A stretch of DNA of 64,000 nt from Blautia sp. (lineage in GTDB: Bacteria > Bacillota > Clostridia > Lachnospirales > Lachnospiraceae). The position numbers and the translations under genes were made by a program. Under the pieces are notes generated by a model. That model worked only from the letters and a program-made list of their open reading frames with translations. It searched no databases and was not told where the DNA came from. Location: NCBI GenBank assembly GCA_022770365.1, contig JALEHU010000020.1, positions 1 to 64,000 on the forward strand, written 5' to 3'. Within the stretch, counting starts at the first letter, position 1. Every line of letters begins with the position of its first letter. Positions 26,503 through 35,186 of this stretch are shown one piece after another.

Positions 26503-27721
26503 AAATTCTCTCCAGTCCTGCCACACAATCCAGAAAAGCTTCCTGCTTCAGGTTGTCCCTGAGGCCGAAGATCAGCTTGTTTACGACCTTGCCGGCTGCA
26601 GTATCCACAGCCTTTTCCAGCTTTTCACGGTCAGCTGCATCCATGGGGGTATTCTTCAGTATCTTTGCAATCCGCAGGTTCAGATCATGAACCGCTTCCT
26701 CACGGATTTCCTGAATCCGCGGAATCACATCACGTCCGTCCAGCCACACATAAAACTCATCCATCTGCGCCCGGACGATCGCACCGGCTGCTTCCAGATT
26801 TTTTTCCAGTTCTTTCGGCGTTTCCTCCATATGGAAACTGTCCATATCATAAAGGGTGATCCCCTCTTTTTGGCCAAGGGACGGTTCGATATCGCGGGGA
26901 ACTGCCAGATCGATCAGGATCAGTTGTTCTTTGCGCTCCACACCCTCAAACAGTTCCTCACGGAGTGTATAATTAGGGCTGGCTGTCGCACTTACCACCA
27001 GATCACATTCCGGAAGATAATCCATGCGCTCGCCGTAATTAATACGCCTGCAGCCCACGGGGATATTGACCATTCCGCTTCGGTACTGGCGTACGGTCAC
27101 CGTCACATCGGCACCGCATTCCTTCAGAGTCTGCGCGGCAACTTTGCCCATTTCGCCGTTTCCGATCACAAGACAGACCCTGTCTCTGACGGAGTATCCT
27201 CCCTCCTCCAGAAACCGGATCGCCTGATGGATCACAGACGGATTTCCATGAGCGAATGGAACCTCCGTTTTTATTTTTTTTCCTGCTGTCACTGCCATAC
27301 GGAACAGAACCTCCAGAACACCGTCTGTGGCAAAATGTTCTCTCGCAAGATTCAGCGCATCTTTCACCTGTGTCAGGATCTGATCCTCTCCAAGAATCTG
27401 TGATTTCAGCCCGCTGGCAAGATAAAACAGATGCTCCACTGCCTCTCTGTCTTCTCTTTTTACAAAATAATTCTCATAAGATCGGTCTTCAATACCTTTC
27501 ATCCTGCACAGGCAGTCATACAGGGAAATATCAACATCATCCTCTGTACTCACCCAGATCTCCAGGCGGTTGCAGGTGGACAGGATAATACAGCCCAGGA
27601 TTCCCTTCTGTTCCTTCAGCTTCGCCATTGCCTCTCCGGCATTTTTCTTAGAAAAGGCAAAAAGTGCCCTGATATCCAGGGGAGCTCTGCTGTGATCAAC
27701 TCCGATCATGGAAATACTCAT
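26492..27721 (-). CDS. hemA: Glutamyl-tRNA reductase
   Basis: Reduces Glu-tRNA(Glu) to glutamate-1-semialdehyde with NADPH, the first committed tetrapyrrole step. 409 residues; catalytic Cys50 in ILSTCNRLE, GEDQILTQVKDA, and the NADPH-domain glycine pattern VIGNGEMGKVAAQTL. An AAAGGAG site precedes the ATG, and a strong promoter lies 37-65 nt upstream. First gene of hemA-(sirC-like)-hemC-cobA/hemD-hemB-hemL. Confidence 0.96.
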   Translation of the reverse strand: MSISMIGVDHSRAPLDIRALFAFSKKNAGEAMAKLKEQKGILGCIILSTCNRLEIWVSTEDDVDISLYDCLCRMKGIEDRSYENYFVKREDREAVEHLFYLASGLKSQILGEDQILTQVKDALNLAREHFATDGVLEVLFRMAVTAGKKIKTEVPFAHGNPSVIHQAIRFLEEGGYSVRDRVCLVIGNGEMGKVAAQTLKECGADVTVTVRQYRSGMVNIPVGCRRINYGERMDYLPECDLVVSATASPNYTLREELFEGVERKEQLILIDLAVPRDIEPSLGQKEGITLYDMDSFHMEETPKELEKNLEAAGAIVRAQMDEFYVWLDGRDVIPRIQEIREEAVHDLNLRIAKILKNTPMDAADREKLEKAVDTAAGKVVNKLIFGLRDNLKQEAFLDCVAGLERIYEE

Positions 27722-27757
27722 AATCTATCGTTCTCCTTTGTACTACTTATCTATATC

Positions 27758-27786
27758 ATCATAATCATTCGGCTGGTCGATGTCAA
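27758..27786 (-). promoter_or_regulatory. Promoter of the hemA operon
   Basis: Minus-strand TTGACA (27781-27786), 17 nt, TATGAT (27758-27763). The leader is too short for a riboswitch and none is visible. Confidence 0.82.
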
Positions 27787-27806
27787 TTCCCACCGATTTT
27801 TTTGTT

Positions 27807-27857
27807 GTTCGTATCTGTTCAGTACCTTCACAGAATAGCAGCTTCTAAGCAGTTACT
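27807..27857 (+). repeat. Dispersed intergenic repeat, copy A
   Basis: Starts GTTCGTATCTGTTCAGTACC and ends near CAGTTACT. It shares its first 20 bases exactly with the copy at 32616 and its core with the inverted copy at 19961-20006. It sits between the hemA promoter and the mocR promoter region. Confidence 0.72.
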
Positions 27858-27858
27858 A

Positions 27859-27887
27859 TTGCTCACTGTTAAAAATTGGAGTACACT
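27859..27887 (+). promoter_or_regulatory. Possible promoter of the MocR-type gene
   Basis: TTGCTC (27859-27864), 17 nt, TACACT (27882-27887). Weaker match than its neighbours; it would give a leader of about 80 nt. Confidence 0.45.
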
Positions 27888-27973
27888 AAGAAATAACTAT
27901 CTTCTGTCACAAGGAAATGCGCAGCACTTTGTGGTGGCAGAAAAATACAATGCTCTGTGAAAGGAACCTCTCT

Positions 27974-29314
27974 ATGAGCCTGAATCTTGATAAAACCGAA
28001 AAAAACGAACATTTATACATGCAAATCTACCATTATTACCGTAATCTGATACTGGAGCACAAACTGCTTCCGGGAAGTAAAATGCCGTCTCTTCGCAAAT
28101 GTGCCCGGGAGCTGAAACTCAGCCGCACGACGATCGAAAATGCCTATCTTCAGCTTGCTGCCGACGGCTATATCATATCAAAAGCCCAGAGCGGATATTA
28201 TGTTACAAATATCGCTGCCAGACAAACTCCCATCCAAAGCCCGGGCATCACCCGTCAGCCTGCCTGCAGATACGATTTCGCTTCCTCGGGCGCAGACCGG
28301 GAAAGTTTCCGGTTCGATCTGTGGCGCCGCTACATCAAAAGCGCCTTCAGGCAGGATGAACGCCTTCTTTCCTACGGAGAACCTCAGGGTGAAGCTGATT
28401 TTCGTCAGGTTCTTTCCGAGTATATCCGTGAGCGGCGCAATATCCTGTGCAGCCCGGATGATATTGTAGTGGGTGCCGGCGTGCAGAGCCTTCTGCATAT
28501 TCTCTGTCCGCTTCTGAAAGACAAAAATACCGTTTCCTTTCCTACACCTTCCTTTGTCCAGGGCAGTACCGTGTTCCGGGATTACGGTTTTGATGTGCGA
28601 TACCGGAATAAAGACAGCGGAGTCATCTATGTTTCTCCTGCGCACATGACAAAATGGGGCGATATCATGCCCATTTCACGGCGTCTGGAACTCATCCGTT
28701 ATGCCGCAGAGCATAACAGCCTGATCATTGAAGATGACTTTGAAAACGAATTTGTCTATCTTCAGAAGCCAACGCCGTCCCTTCACAGTCTGGCTGGAGG
28801 ACAGGGCATTGTATATATCGGTTCTTTTTCAAGGCTTCTGCTTCCGTCCATCCGAATCAGCTTCATGGTTCTCCCTGAGCCGCTGAAAAGCGCTTACCTG
28901 CAAAAAGCTGCCTGTTATAATCAGACAGCCTCAAAAGCAGAGCAGATCGCTCTTTGTCAGTTCATCCGCGATGGTCACCTGGCTGCACAGACACGAAAAC
29001 TGAAGCGTCTGTATTCCGTCAAACTGAAGAAGCTGCTTACCACTGTGGAGGTTATTTTCGGAAGAGACAGCCGCATTCAGATCGGTGATGCAGGTACCAG
29101 CCTGGCTCTTACCCTTCCCGTTTCCCTCACCGGAAAAGAGCTGAAAGAGAAAACCCGGGAACAGGGTCTGCGGATACAGACCCTGAAAGAAACCCCGGGA
29201 GAAGTAACCGTCATTCTTTCCTGTTCGTCTATGCCGGCAGAAGATTTTCCGCCTGCATGCAGGATCCTGCACGAAGTATGCAGCAGGTATCCTGTACAGG
29301 GAGCATATTCTTAA
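27974..29314 (+). CDS. MocR/PdxR-type GntR regulator with aminotransferase-like domain, PLP lysine replaced
   Basis: 446 residues. The N-terminal winged helix (about 10-78; MPSLRKCARELKLSRTTIENAY) is GntR-type. A class I aminotransferase-fold domain follows. In MocR proteins the PLP-binding lysine lies in a GTFSK-type motif; here the same place reads GSFSRLLLPS, with Arg at residue 287 (codon AGG, 28832-28834). PLP could not form the usual Schiff base. The start at 27974 has AAAGGAA upstream. It is divergent from hemA and its stop overlaps the cbiC stop on the other strand. It may control hemA, cob genes or B6 functions; the target is not known. Confidence 0.85.
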   Translation: MSLNLDKTEKNEHLYMQIYHYYRNLILEHKLLPGSKMPSLRKCARELKLSRTTIENAYLQLAADGYIISKAQSGYYVTNIAARQTPIQSPGITRQPACRYDFASSGADRESFRFDLWRRYIKSAFRQDERLLSYGEPQGEADFRQVLSEYIRERRNILCSPDDIVVGAGVQSLLHILCPLLKDKNTVSFPTPSFVQGSTVFRDYGFDVRYRNKDSGVIYVSPAHMTKWGDIMPISRRLELIRYAAEHNSLIIEDDFENEFVYLQKPTPSLHSLAGGQGIVYIGSFSRLLLPSIRISFMVLPEPLKSAYLQKAACYNQTASKAEQIALCQFIRDGHLAAQTRKLKRLYSVKLKKLLTTVEVIFGRDSRIQIGDAGTSLALTLPVSLTGKELKEKTREQGLRIQTLKETPGEVTVILSCSSMPAEDFPPACRILHEVCSRYPVQGAYS

Positions 29315-29952
29315 TCTCTCTTATTATCTATCATATAGAGCAGCGCATTGCAGATGCAGGCTGCGATGTTGCTGCCGCCCTTTCTTCCACGTGCCACAAT
29401 ATACGGAACCTCCGTCTCCATGATCAGCTCCTTTGACTGCACCACATTTACAAAGCCTACCGGCACACCGATGATCAGCTCCGGATTCAGCTTTCCATCC
29501 TCGATCAGCTCATAAAGACGTACCAGAGCGGTCGGCGCATTGCCGATGGCAAAAATCAGTTTCTTGTCAAGAGAGGCAGCCTTGTCCATGCTGGCTGTTG
29601 CTCTTGTAGTACCGTTCTTTTTGGCAATTTCCGCTACGTCTTCATCAGACATAAAGCAATATACCTCTCCGCCGTAACGTGCCAGTGCACGCTTATTAAT
29701 TCCCGATTTCGCCATCTGCGTGTCTGTTACAATACAGGCGCCATGTTTGATCGCTTCCATTGCCTTCTCCACCGCATTCGGTGAAAAACAGAGATTTCCG
29801 GCATAATCAAAATCCGCGCTTGTATGAATACAGCGTTTTACCACCAGCTCTGTTCCTGGAATCAAAGGTGTATCCCCAAGCTCTTCCGTAATAATCTGAA
29901 AGCTTCTTTTCTCAATGTCCATCGGTTTTACGTTTTCCAATTCTACTTTCAT
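29311..29952 (-). CDS. cbiC: Cobalt-precorrin-8 methylmutase
   Basis: Moves the C11 methyl to C12, giving cobyrinic acid. 213 residues; the substrate-handling region RCIHTSADFDYAGNLCF holds the expected His, and GVPVGFVNVVQSKE and RGRKGGSNIAA are family blocks. The start at 29952 has GGAGGAGGG upstream; the open frame before it is ignored. It is the last gene of the cob operon. Its TAA overlaps the TAA of the convergent MocR gene, leaving no room for a terminator between them. Confidence 0.95.
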   Translation of the reverse strand: MKVELENVKPMDIEKRSFQIITEELGDTPLIPGTELVVKRCIHTSADFDYAGNLCFSPNAVEKAMEAIKHGACIVTDTQMAKSGINKRALARYGGEVYCFMSDEDVAEIAKKNGTTRATASMDKAASLDKKLIFAIGNAPTALVRLYELIEDGKLNPELIIGVPVGFVNVVQSKELIMETEVPYIVARGRKGGSNIAACICNALLYMIDNKRD

Positions 29953-29953
29953 G

Positions 29954-31462
29954 TCAAATTCCCTCCTCCAGAATCTGGTAGATTTTATCCATATCCAGGT
30001 GTTTACGCAGTTCTGCCGCAAGTATATCATACTGAGTCTGTTTGAATGCTGCAAAATCCACACCTGTCATCTCCTGAACATCAATACCCTTTTTGCGGCC
30101 AAGGGCACGGATCATTGCCTCCGCGGCGCCTTCGCTGTCAAATACACCGTGGACATAGGTACCGCAGACATTTCCTCTCCAGGCGCCTTCCTCTTTTTCT
30201 TCTCCGGTCACACTGTCTTTGATCCTGGTAAACGGTACCGCGCCTTCTTTCAAAATGGAATCTCCCATATGGATCTCGTATCCGTATAGGGAAACACCGT
30301 CAAACTCTTCCATTTCCCCTTCCAGCTTACGGAAACTGCCGGAAACCCTGGTTCTTGTTTTTGACTTTGCAAATTCCGTATCCATGGGAAGAAGTCCCAT
30401 TCCCCGCATGGAACCGCCGGCTTCCACGCCATACGGGTCACTTAATGTCTGACCAAGCATCTGATAACCGCCGCAGATTCCAAAAATCATCTTTCCTGCA
30501 GCAGCCTCCTTGAGAATGGCAGCTTCCATGCCGGTTTCTCTCATCCATTTCAGGTCATCCATCGTATTTTTCGTTCCCGGAAGAACGATCATATCAGGAT
30601 TTCCAAGCTCACTGACATGTTTTACATAACGAAGAGATACGCCGGGGATGCTTTCCAGCGGATTAAAGTCTGTAAAATTAGAAATCCTCGGTACACGCAC
30701 AACGGCAATATCGATCTGTCCAACTTCCTGATTTCTGTCAAATCGTTCTGTCAGGCTGTCTTCATCCTCCACCTGGATCTGCAGATAAGGCGCTACACCC
30801 ACCACGGGAATTCCGCTTCGCTGTTCCAGCATTTCCACTCCCGGATCCAGGATAGTCTTATCACCGCGGAATTTATTGATGATCAGCCCCTTTACCATGG
30901 CTCGTTCCTCTTCTTCCAGAAGCTCCACCGTACCAATAAGCTGTGCAAAGACACCGCCGCGGTCGATATCCCCTACAAGAAGAACCGGAGCTTTGGCCAT
31001 TCTGGCCATGCCCATATTCACGATATCCTCTTCCTTTAAATTGATTTCCGCAGGACTTCCTGCTCCTTCGATCACAATGATATCGTTTTCATCGGACAGC
31101 TTCTGAAAGGCCTTCATAATATCCGGCACCAGTTTTTTCTTGTATTTAAAATAATCCCGGGCACTCATGGTTCCAAGAACTTCTCCGTTTACAATGACCT
31201 GAGACCCCACATCATTTGTAGGCTTTAATAGGATGGGATTCATAAGTACGGACGGTGTGATGCCCGCCGCTTCCGCCTGCATTACCTGAGCCCGTCCCAT
31301 CTCCAGTCCTTCTTCTGTAATAAAAGAATTCAGTGCCATATTCTGAGATTTAAAAGGTGCCACCCGATAACCGTCCTGATGAAAAATCCGGCACAGTCCC
31401 GCAGCCAGCAGGCTTTTCCCCGCATTAGACATGGTTCCCTGGATCATAATTGTCTTCGCCAT
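29954..31462 (-). CDS. cobQ: Cobyric acid synthase (CobQ/CbiP)
   Basis: Glutamine-dependent amidation of four side chains of adenosyl-cobyrinate a,c-diamide. 502 residues: N-terminal P-loop-like domain ([26 protein letters not shown]) and a C-terminal type-1 glutamine amidotransferase-like domain with CGGYQMLG and the THGVFDS-type His ([10 protein letters not shown]). The start is taken at 31462 because AGGAAGG lies 9 nt upstream; an ATG at 31468 is too close. It is separated from cobD by a stretch made of 11-bp tandem repeats. Confidence 0.94.
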   Translation of the reverse strand: MAKTIMIQGTMSNAGKSLLAAGLCRIFHQDGYRVAPFKSQNMALNSFITEEGLEMGRAQVMQAEAAGITPSVLMNPILLKPTNDVGSQVIVNGEVLGTMSARDYFKYKKKLVPDIMKAFQKLSDENDIIVIEGAGSPAEINLKEEDIVNMGMARMAKAPVLLVGDIDRGGVFAQLIGTVELLEEEERAMVKGLIINKFRGDKTILDPGVEMLEQRSGIPVVGVAPYLQIQVEDEDSLTERFDRNQEVGQIDIAVVRVPRISNFTDFNPLESIPGVSLRYVKHVSELGNPDMIVLPGTKNTMDDLKWMRETGMEAAILKEAAAGKMIFGICGGYQMLGQTLSDPYGVEAGGSMRGMGLLPMDTEFAKSKTRTRVSGSFRKLEGEMEEFDGVSLYGYEIHMGDSILKEGAVPFTRIKDSVTGEEKEEGAWRGNVCGTYVHGVFDSEGAAEAMIRALGRKKGIDVQEMTGVDFAAFKQTQYDILAAELRKHLDMDKIYQILEEGI

Positions 31463-31475
31463 TGCCATCTTCCTT

Positions 31476-31530
31476 CCTGATTGTTTTCTGATTATTACCT
31501 GATCGTTTCCTGATTATTTTCTGAATTGTT
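31476..31530 (-). repeat. 11-bp tandem repeat (5 units) at the cobD/cobQ junction
   Basis: Five consecutive 11-bp units on the + strand of the pattern YCTGATTRTTT (31476-31486, 31487-31497, 31498-31508, 31509-31519, 31520-31530), with 1-3 changes each. They encode the last CobD residues (about SENNQETIR), contain its stop codon and run up to the cobQ ribosome binding site. Confidence 0.78.
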
Positions 31531-32589
31531 TCGTAATGATTCACAATTTTTTTGAAGGATCCTGCCAAATGCCCGGACCAGTTTTGCATTCTCTTCCGGA
31601 AGCTTTACCGCTATTCTGTAATATCCTTCGGATAACCCCGGATAATTGCTGCAGCTGCGGATTAGAATTCCCTCTTTCACACAGTCTTCAAAAAAGCCTT
31701 CCGGTCCTTTAAAAAAGATATAATTGGCCTGGGAAGGAAATACTTTCAGACCCAGATCCGCCAGAGTTTTCTGTAAATATGCTGACTCCCGGAAGATCAG
31801 CTGCCTTCCCCTTTCCACATATTCCTTCTCTTTCAGTGCGGCAATTCCTGCAGCCTGTGCGACTGTGGAAACATTCCACGGCTGTGTCACTGCCTCCATT
31901 TTCTCCAGCAGCTCTCTGTCTGCGCACATGCCATATCCCAGGCGGATCCCCGCCATAGCATAGCGCTTGGTAAATGCCTTCAGGAGAAAAAGATTTTTAT
32001 GTAACGAAAGCTGTGCTTTCAATGTATACTTATCCGGCTCTTTCACAAAATCCAGGAAACATTCATCCATAACCAGCAATATGTCTTTCCTGTCACAGAT
32101 CTTCAGAACCTTCATGAAAAACTCTCTCTGTGTTAAAATCCCTGTAGGATTGTTGGGATTGCAGAGAAAAACCATATCCAGATCTTCCCGGAGCAGCTCC
32201 AGAAATTCTTCCTGCAGAGAAAAGTTCTCTTCCTCTTTCAGACAAGCGTATTCCACCTGACAGTCCACACTTCGAAGTGCCTGCTCATATTCTGCAAAAG
32301 TCGGAGCCGGAACAAGCGCACGTTCCGGCTTCACTGCCCTGCAAAGAGAAAATATCAGTTCTGCAGCGCCATTTCCGCAGATAATATTTTCCTCATCAAT
32401 ATCCTCATATTCACCAATTGCTCTTCGAAGGGGCGCACATCCCACTCTGGGATACTCCGATATCCGCTCCAGGCTCTCTGCTGCCGCCCTTTTCACACTC
32501 TCCGGCGTACCAAGCGGATTGCAGTTGGCAGAAAAATCCAGGCAGTTTTCATATTGATAAATATTTCCCCCATGAATATGCTTCTTCAT
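31495..32589 (-). CDS. cobD: L-threonine-O-3-phosphate decarboxylase (CobD-type aminotransferase)
   Basis: PLP enzyme making (R)-1-amino-2-propanol phosphate for the corrinoid nucleotide loop. 364 residues, the length of Salmonella Cob[21 protein letters not shown] at the start is characteristic; the PLP lysine is in [19 protein letters not shown]. The start at 32589 has GGGAG upstream. Distinguished from histidinol-phosphate aminotransferase by context and N-terminus. The last ten or so residues come from an 11-bp tandem repeat. Confidence 0.92.
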   Translation of the reverse strand: MKKHIHGGNIYQYENCLDFSANCNPLGTPESVKRAAAESLERISEYPRVGCAPLRRAIGEYEDIDEENIICGNGAAELIFSLCRAVKPERALVPAPTFAEYEQALRSVDCQVEYACLKEEENFSLQEEFLELLREDLDMVFLCNPNNPTGILTQREFFMKVLKICDRKDILLVMDECFLDFVKEPDKYTLKAQLSLHKNLFLLKAFTKRYAMAGIRLGYGMCADRELLEKMEAVTQPWNVSTVAQAAGIAALKEKEYVERGRQLIFRESAYLQKTLADLGLKVFPSQANYIFFKGPEGFFEDCVKEGILIRSCSNYPGLSEGYYRIAVKLPEENAKLVRAFGRILQKNCESLRNNSENNQETIR

Positions 32590-32615
32590 GATTTTTTCTC
32601 CCGAAATGTTTTTTA

Positions 32616-32669
32616 GTTCGTATCTGTTCAGTACCATCGCAGATGCCGCACCGGCTTTTGAACAGTTAC
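32616..32669 (+). repeat. Dispersed intergenic repeat, copy B
   Basis: GTTCGTATCTGTTCAGTACC followed by ATCGCAGA and, about 25 nt on, ACAGTTAC. It fills most of the 86-nt gap between cbiB and cobD inside the cob operon. Confidence 0.72.
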
Positions 32670-32675
32670 ATGTAT

Positions 32676-33650
32676 TCACATATGCATCGCATATGCCAGC
32701 AAAAACCGCAGAGCCAGAAATACAAGCACTCCAAGCACGGATGTCGCGTACAGAAGACGGTTTGCCCGTCTGATATCCTCGATTTCCACACAGCGAACGG
32801 GATCACCAATCGTTGGCTTTTCATATAATTTTCCAAAATACCATGCATTTCCCGCAAGCTGTACATCCAGGGCGCCTGCCATGACTGCTTCTGTCTGGGC
32901 GGAATTCGGACTTGCATGATTAAATCTGTCTCTCCGGAAAATTTTCACGGCATTTTTTCCATCCAGTCCGATCAGAAAAGACGCCGCTGCCATCAGCCAT
33001 CCTGAAATCCTGGAGGGAAGAAAATTCACCGCGTCATCCAGTTTCGCCGCACATCTGCCAAAGTATAAATATTTCTCATTTTTATATCCCAGCATGGAAT
33101 CCATGGTATTGATGCCTTTGTAAAGAAACATCAGAGGTGCACCACCGATTGCCATATAAAACATGGGGGCAATGATTCCGTCTGAAGTATTTTCCGCAAT
33201 CGTTTCCACTGCCGCTTTTGTCACGCCTTCTTCTGTCAGTGACTGCGTATCACGTCCTACGATCATGGAAACCGCATACCTTGCTTCCTCAATGGTACCG
33301 TTTTTCAGACGGTCATAGACCTTCGTACTCTCTGTTTTTAAAGATCTGGTGGCAAGAAGCTGATAACACCAGAACGTTTCCAGAATAAGGGCAAGCCACG
33401 GCACATACCGGTACAGTATTCCAAGAATCACCAGAGGTATACCGCCGCACAACAGACATACAAGTACCACTTCCAGGACTCCGCCTGCAAGTTCCCCGTT
33501 TTCTGTCTTTGGAAACACCTTACGAATCTGTTTTTCCAGAACCGCGATAAGTTTTCCGATCAGGCATACCGGATGATAAAGCCATCCTGGATCGCCCGCG
33601 ATCAAATCTATAAGAAACCCTGCTGCCAGGGCAATGATTCCGTATTTCAT
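32676..33650 (-). CDS. cbiB: Adenosylcobinamide-phosphate synthase
   Basis: Membrane enzyme that attaches aminopropanol (phosphate) to cobyric acid. 324 residues with four or five hydrophobic segments; N-terminal LIDLIAGDPGWLYHPVCLIG, SMIVGRDTQSL and AENTSDGIIAPMFY are family blocks. ATAGGAG precedes the ATG. It works with CobD, whose gene follows. Confidence 0.95.
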   Translation of the reverse strand: MKYGIIALAAGFLIDLIAGDPGWLYHPVCLIGKLIAVLEKQIRKVFPKTENGELAGGVLEVVLVCLLCGGIPLVILGILYRYVPWLALILETFWCYQLLATRSLKTESTKVYDRLKNGTIEEARYAVSMIVGRDTQSLTEEGVTKAAVETIAENTSDGIIAPMFYMAIGGAPLMFLYKGINTMDSMLGYKNEKYLYFGRCAAKLDDAVNFLPSRISGWLMAAASFLIGLDGKNAVKIFRRDRFNHASPNSAQTEAVMAGALDVQLAGNAWYFGKLYEKPTIGDPVRCVEIEDIRRANRLLYATSVLGVLVFLALRFLLAYAMHM

Positions 33651-33684
33651 GTTCTGCTCCTATGTATCATATTTCCATATATTA

Positions 33685-33740
33685 TTAACTGCGAATGTCT
33701 TTTACATTTCCTTTAATTACGAATGTTTTCGCGTTCTCTT
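33685..33740 (-). repeat. Imperfect tandem duplication of the cbiA 3' end
   Basis: Minus-strand cbiA ends with a segment encoding ERENIRN-stop; about 28 nt further on a diverged copy, in another frame, encodes KDIRS-stop. ACATTCG occurs in both, followed by a TAA. Confidence 0.45.
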
Positions 33741-35167
33741 TTATATTCCAGACATTTTTCCAGAAAAGTCTCAGGAATACACGGATTTCCGTAATAATAC
33801 AGATGAGGGAAGCCTGCCAGGAGCCGTTTTTCACTGTGCATACAGTCCCAGCCTCTTGTGCTGGCCGGTTTTGATGCGTGAAACGCAGTTCCGCAGTTTT
33901 CCGAATCAAAATAGTGGAACTCATGAGCCTGGATTTTTCCCGGATCACAGCTGTCAAAAAAATCCGCACAGGGATTTTCCTGTCCCGGAAGATTTTCGGA
34001 TTCCTCCTGCCCGTCCGTTTTTTCACCGGAGTGGTTTCTCTCCAGTGTTATATAACCGAATCGGGTAAGTTTCGGTGTGCGATACACCTTTCCCGGAATC
34101 ACACCGGTCATATGGTAATATTTCCCGTCCATTCCCTCCATTTTCTCATGAAGGTACATAAAACCGCCGCATTCTGCCATGCAGGGCATTCCATCACGAA
34201 TTGCTTCCGAAACAGCCTGACGCATGGTTTCATTTTGCTCCAGCAGCGAGCCGTTCAGCTCCGGATAACCGCCATAAAGCAGCATTCCATCCAGATCATC
34301 CGGAAGGTTCCTGTCATGAAGCGGGGAAAACGGCACAAGTTCCGCACCCATATTCCGAAGCAGCCGGAAATTATCTTCATAGAAGAAACAGAAAGCCTCA
34401 TCATCCGCCACACCAATGCGGACCTTTTCGGGCAGGTGCCATGTATCATCCGGTGTGTTCTCCTTCACTTCCAAAGGCTCTGCACTTTCTGCCAGAGCAA
34501 GAATTCCATCCATATCCAGCGTCTTTTCCAGAACGCCGGCAAGCTTCATTAGACGGTTTTTCAGCTCCGGAATTTCATCAGGCAGCACAAGACCAAGATG
34601 ACGGCTTTCGATCACGCAGTCCTCCACCTTCGGCACATAGCCCAGAACCTGAACGCCAAACTCTTCTTCCAGAAGCTTTTTCATCCTGGGATAAAGCATC
34701 GGGGACATCTGATTCAGAATCACGCCCCGGATATGGCTGTTTTTGCGGTATTCCAGAAACCCCTTCACATAAGCAGCCAGAGAAATGCTCATTCCTCTGC
34801 TGTTCACAATAAAGATTACCGGCGTATCTGTGGTATCTGCCAGATCGTAGGCACTGGCTTTATCCGTGATTCCGCCAACCCCGTCATAATATCCCATAAC
34901 ACCTTCGATCACCGCAATATCGCAGTCTGCCGCATTTTCCGCCAGCAGATATTTCGTGGTTTCTCTGTCTGTGAAGAAGGTGTCCAGATTCCGTGATTTC
35001 GTTCCGATCACACGGCTGTGGAACATAGGATCGATATAGTCCGGGCCGCATTTAAACGATGCAACCTTTTTTCCCCGATTTACCAGTGCCTGCAAAATCC
35101 CGCAGGTAATCAGAGTCTTTCCGCTTCCGCTTGCGCCTGCAGCCAGAAGTATCCTTGGTATATTCAT
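33713..35167 (-). CDS. cbiA: Cobyrinic acid a,c-diamide synthase
   Basis: Amidates the a and c side chains of cobyrinate with glutamine and ATP. 484 residues: P-loop AAGASGSGKTLITCG at the N-terminus, FKCGPDYIDPMFH, VIEGVMGYYDG, and a C-terminal amidotransferase domain with the nucleophile in MAECGGFMYLHE and a late HEFHYF. An insertion rich in Glu/Gln/Ser (GEKTDGQEESENLPGQE) lies between the last two blocks. It is 19 nt after cbiJET. Confidence 0.95.
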   Translation of the reverse strand: MNIPRILLAAGASGSGKTLITCGILQALVNRGKKVASFKCGPDYIDPMFHSRVIGTKSRNLDTFFTDRETTKYLLAENAADCDIAVIEGVMGYYDGVGGITDKASAYDLADTTDTPVIFIVNSRGMSISLAAYVKGFLEYRKNSHIRGVILNQMSPMLYPRMKKLLEEEFGVQVLGYVPKVEDCVIESRHLGLVLPDEIPELKNRLMKLAGVLEKTLDMDGILALAESAEPLEVKENTPDDTWHLPEKVRIGVADDEAFCFFYEDNFRLLRNMGAELVPFSPLHDRNLPDDLDGMLLYGGYPELNGSLLEQNETMRQAVSEAIRDGMPCMAECGGFMYLHEKMEGMDGKYYHMTGVIPGKVYRTPKLTRFGYITLERNHSGEKTDGQEESENLPGQENPCADFFDSCDPGKIQAHEFHYFDSENCGTAFHASKPASTRGWDCMHSEKRLLAGFPHLYYYGNPCIPETFLEKCLEYKRERENIRN

Positions 35168-35186
35168 AACGCAGCCCCTTTCCTTG

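Noticed and set aside
27722-27973. Cobalamin or other riboswitch before hemA
   Set aside because: The promoter lies so close to hemA that the leader is too short, and no B12-box elements are present.
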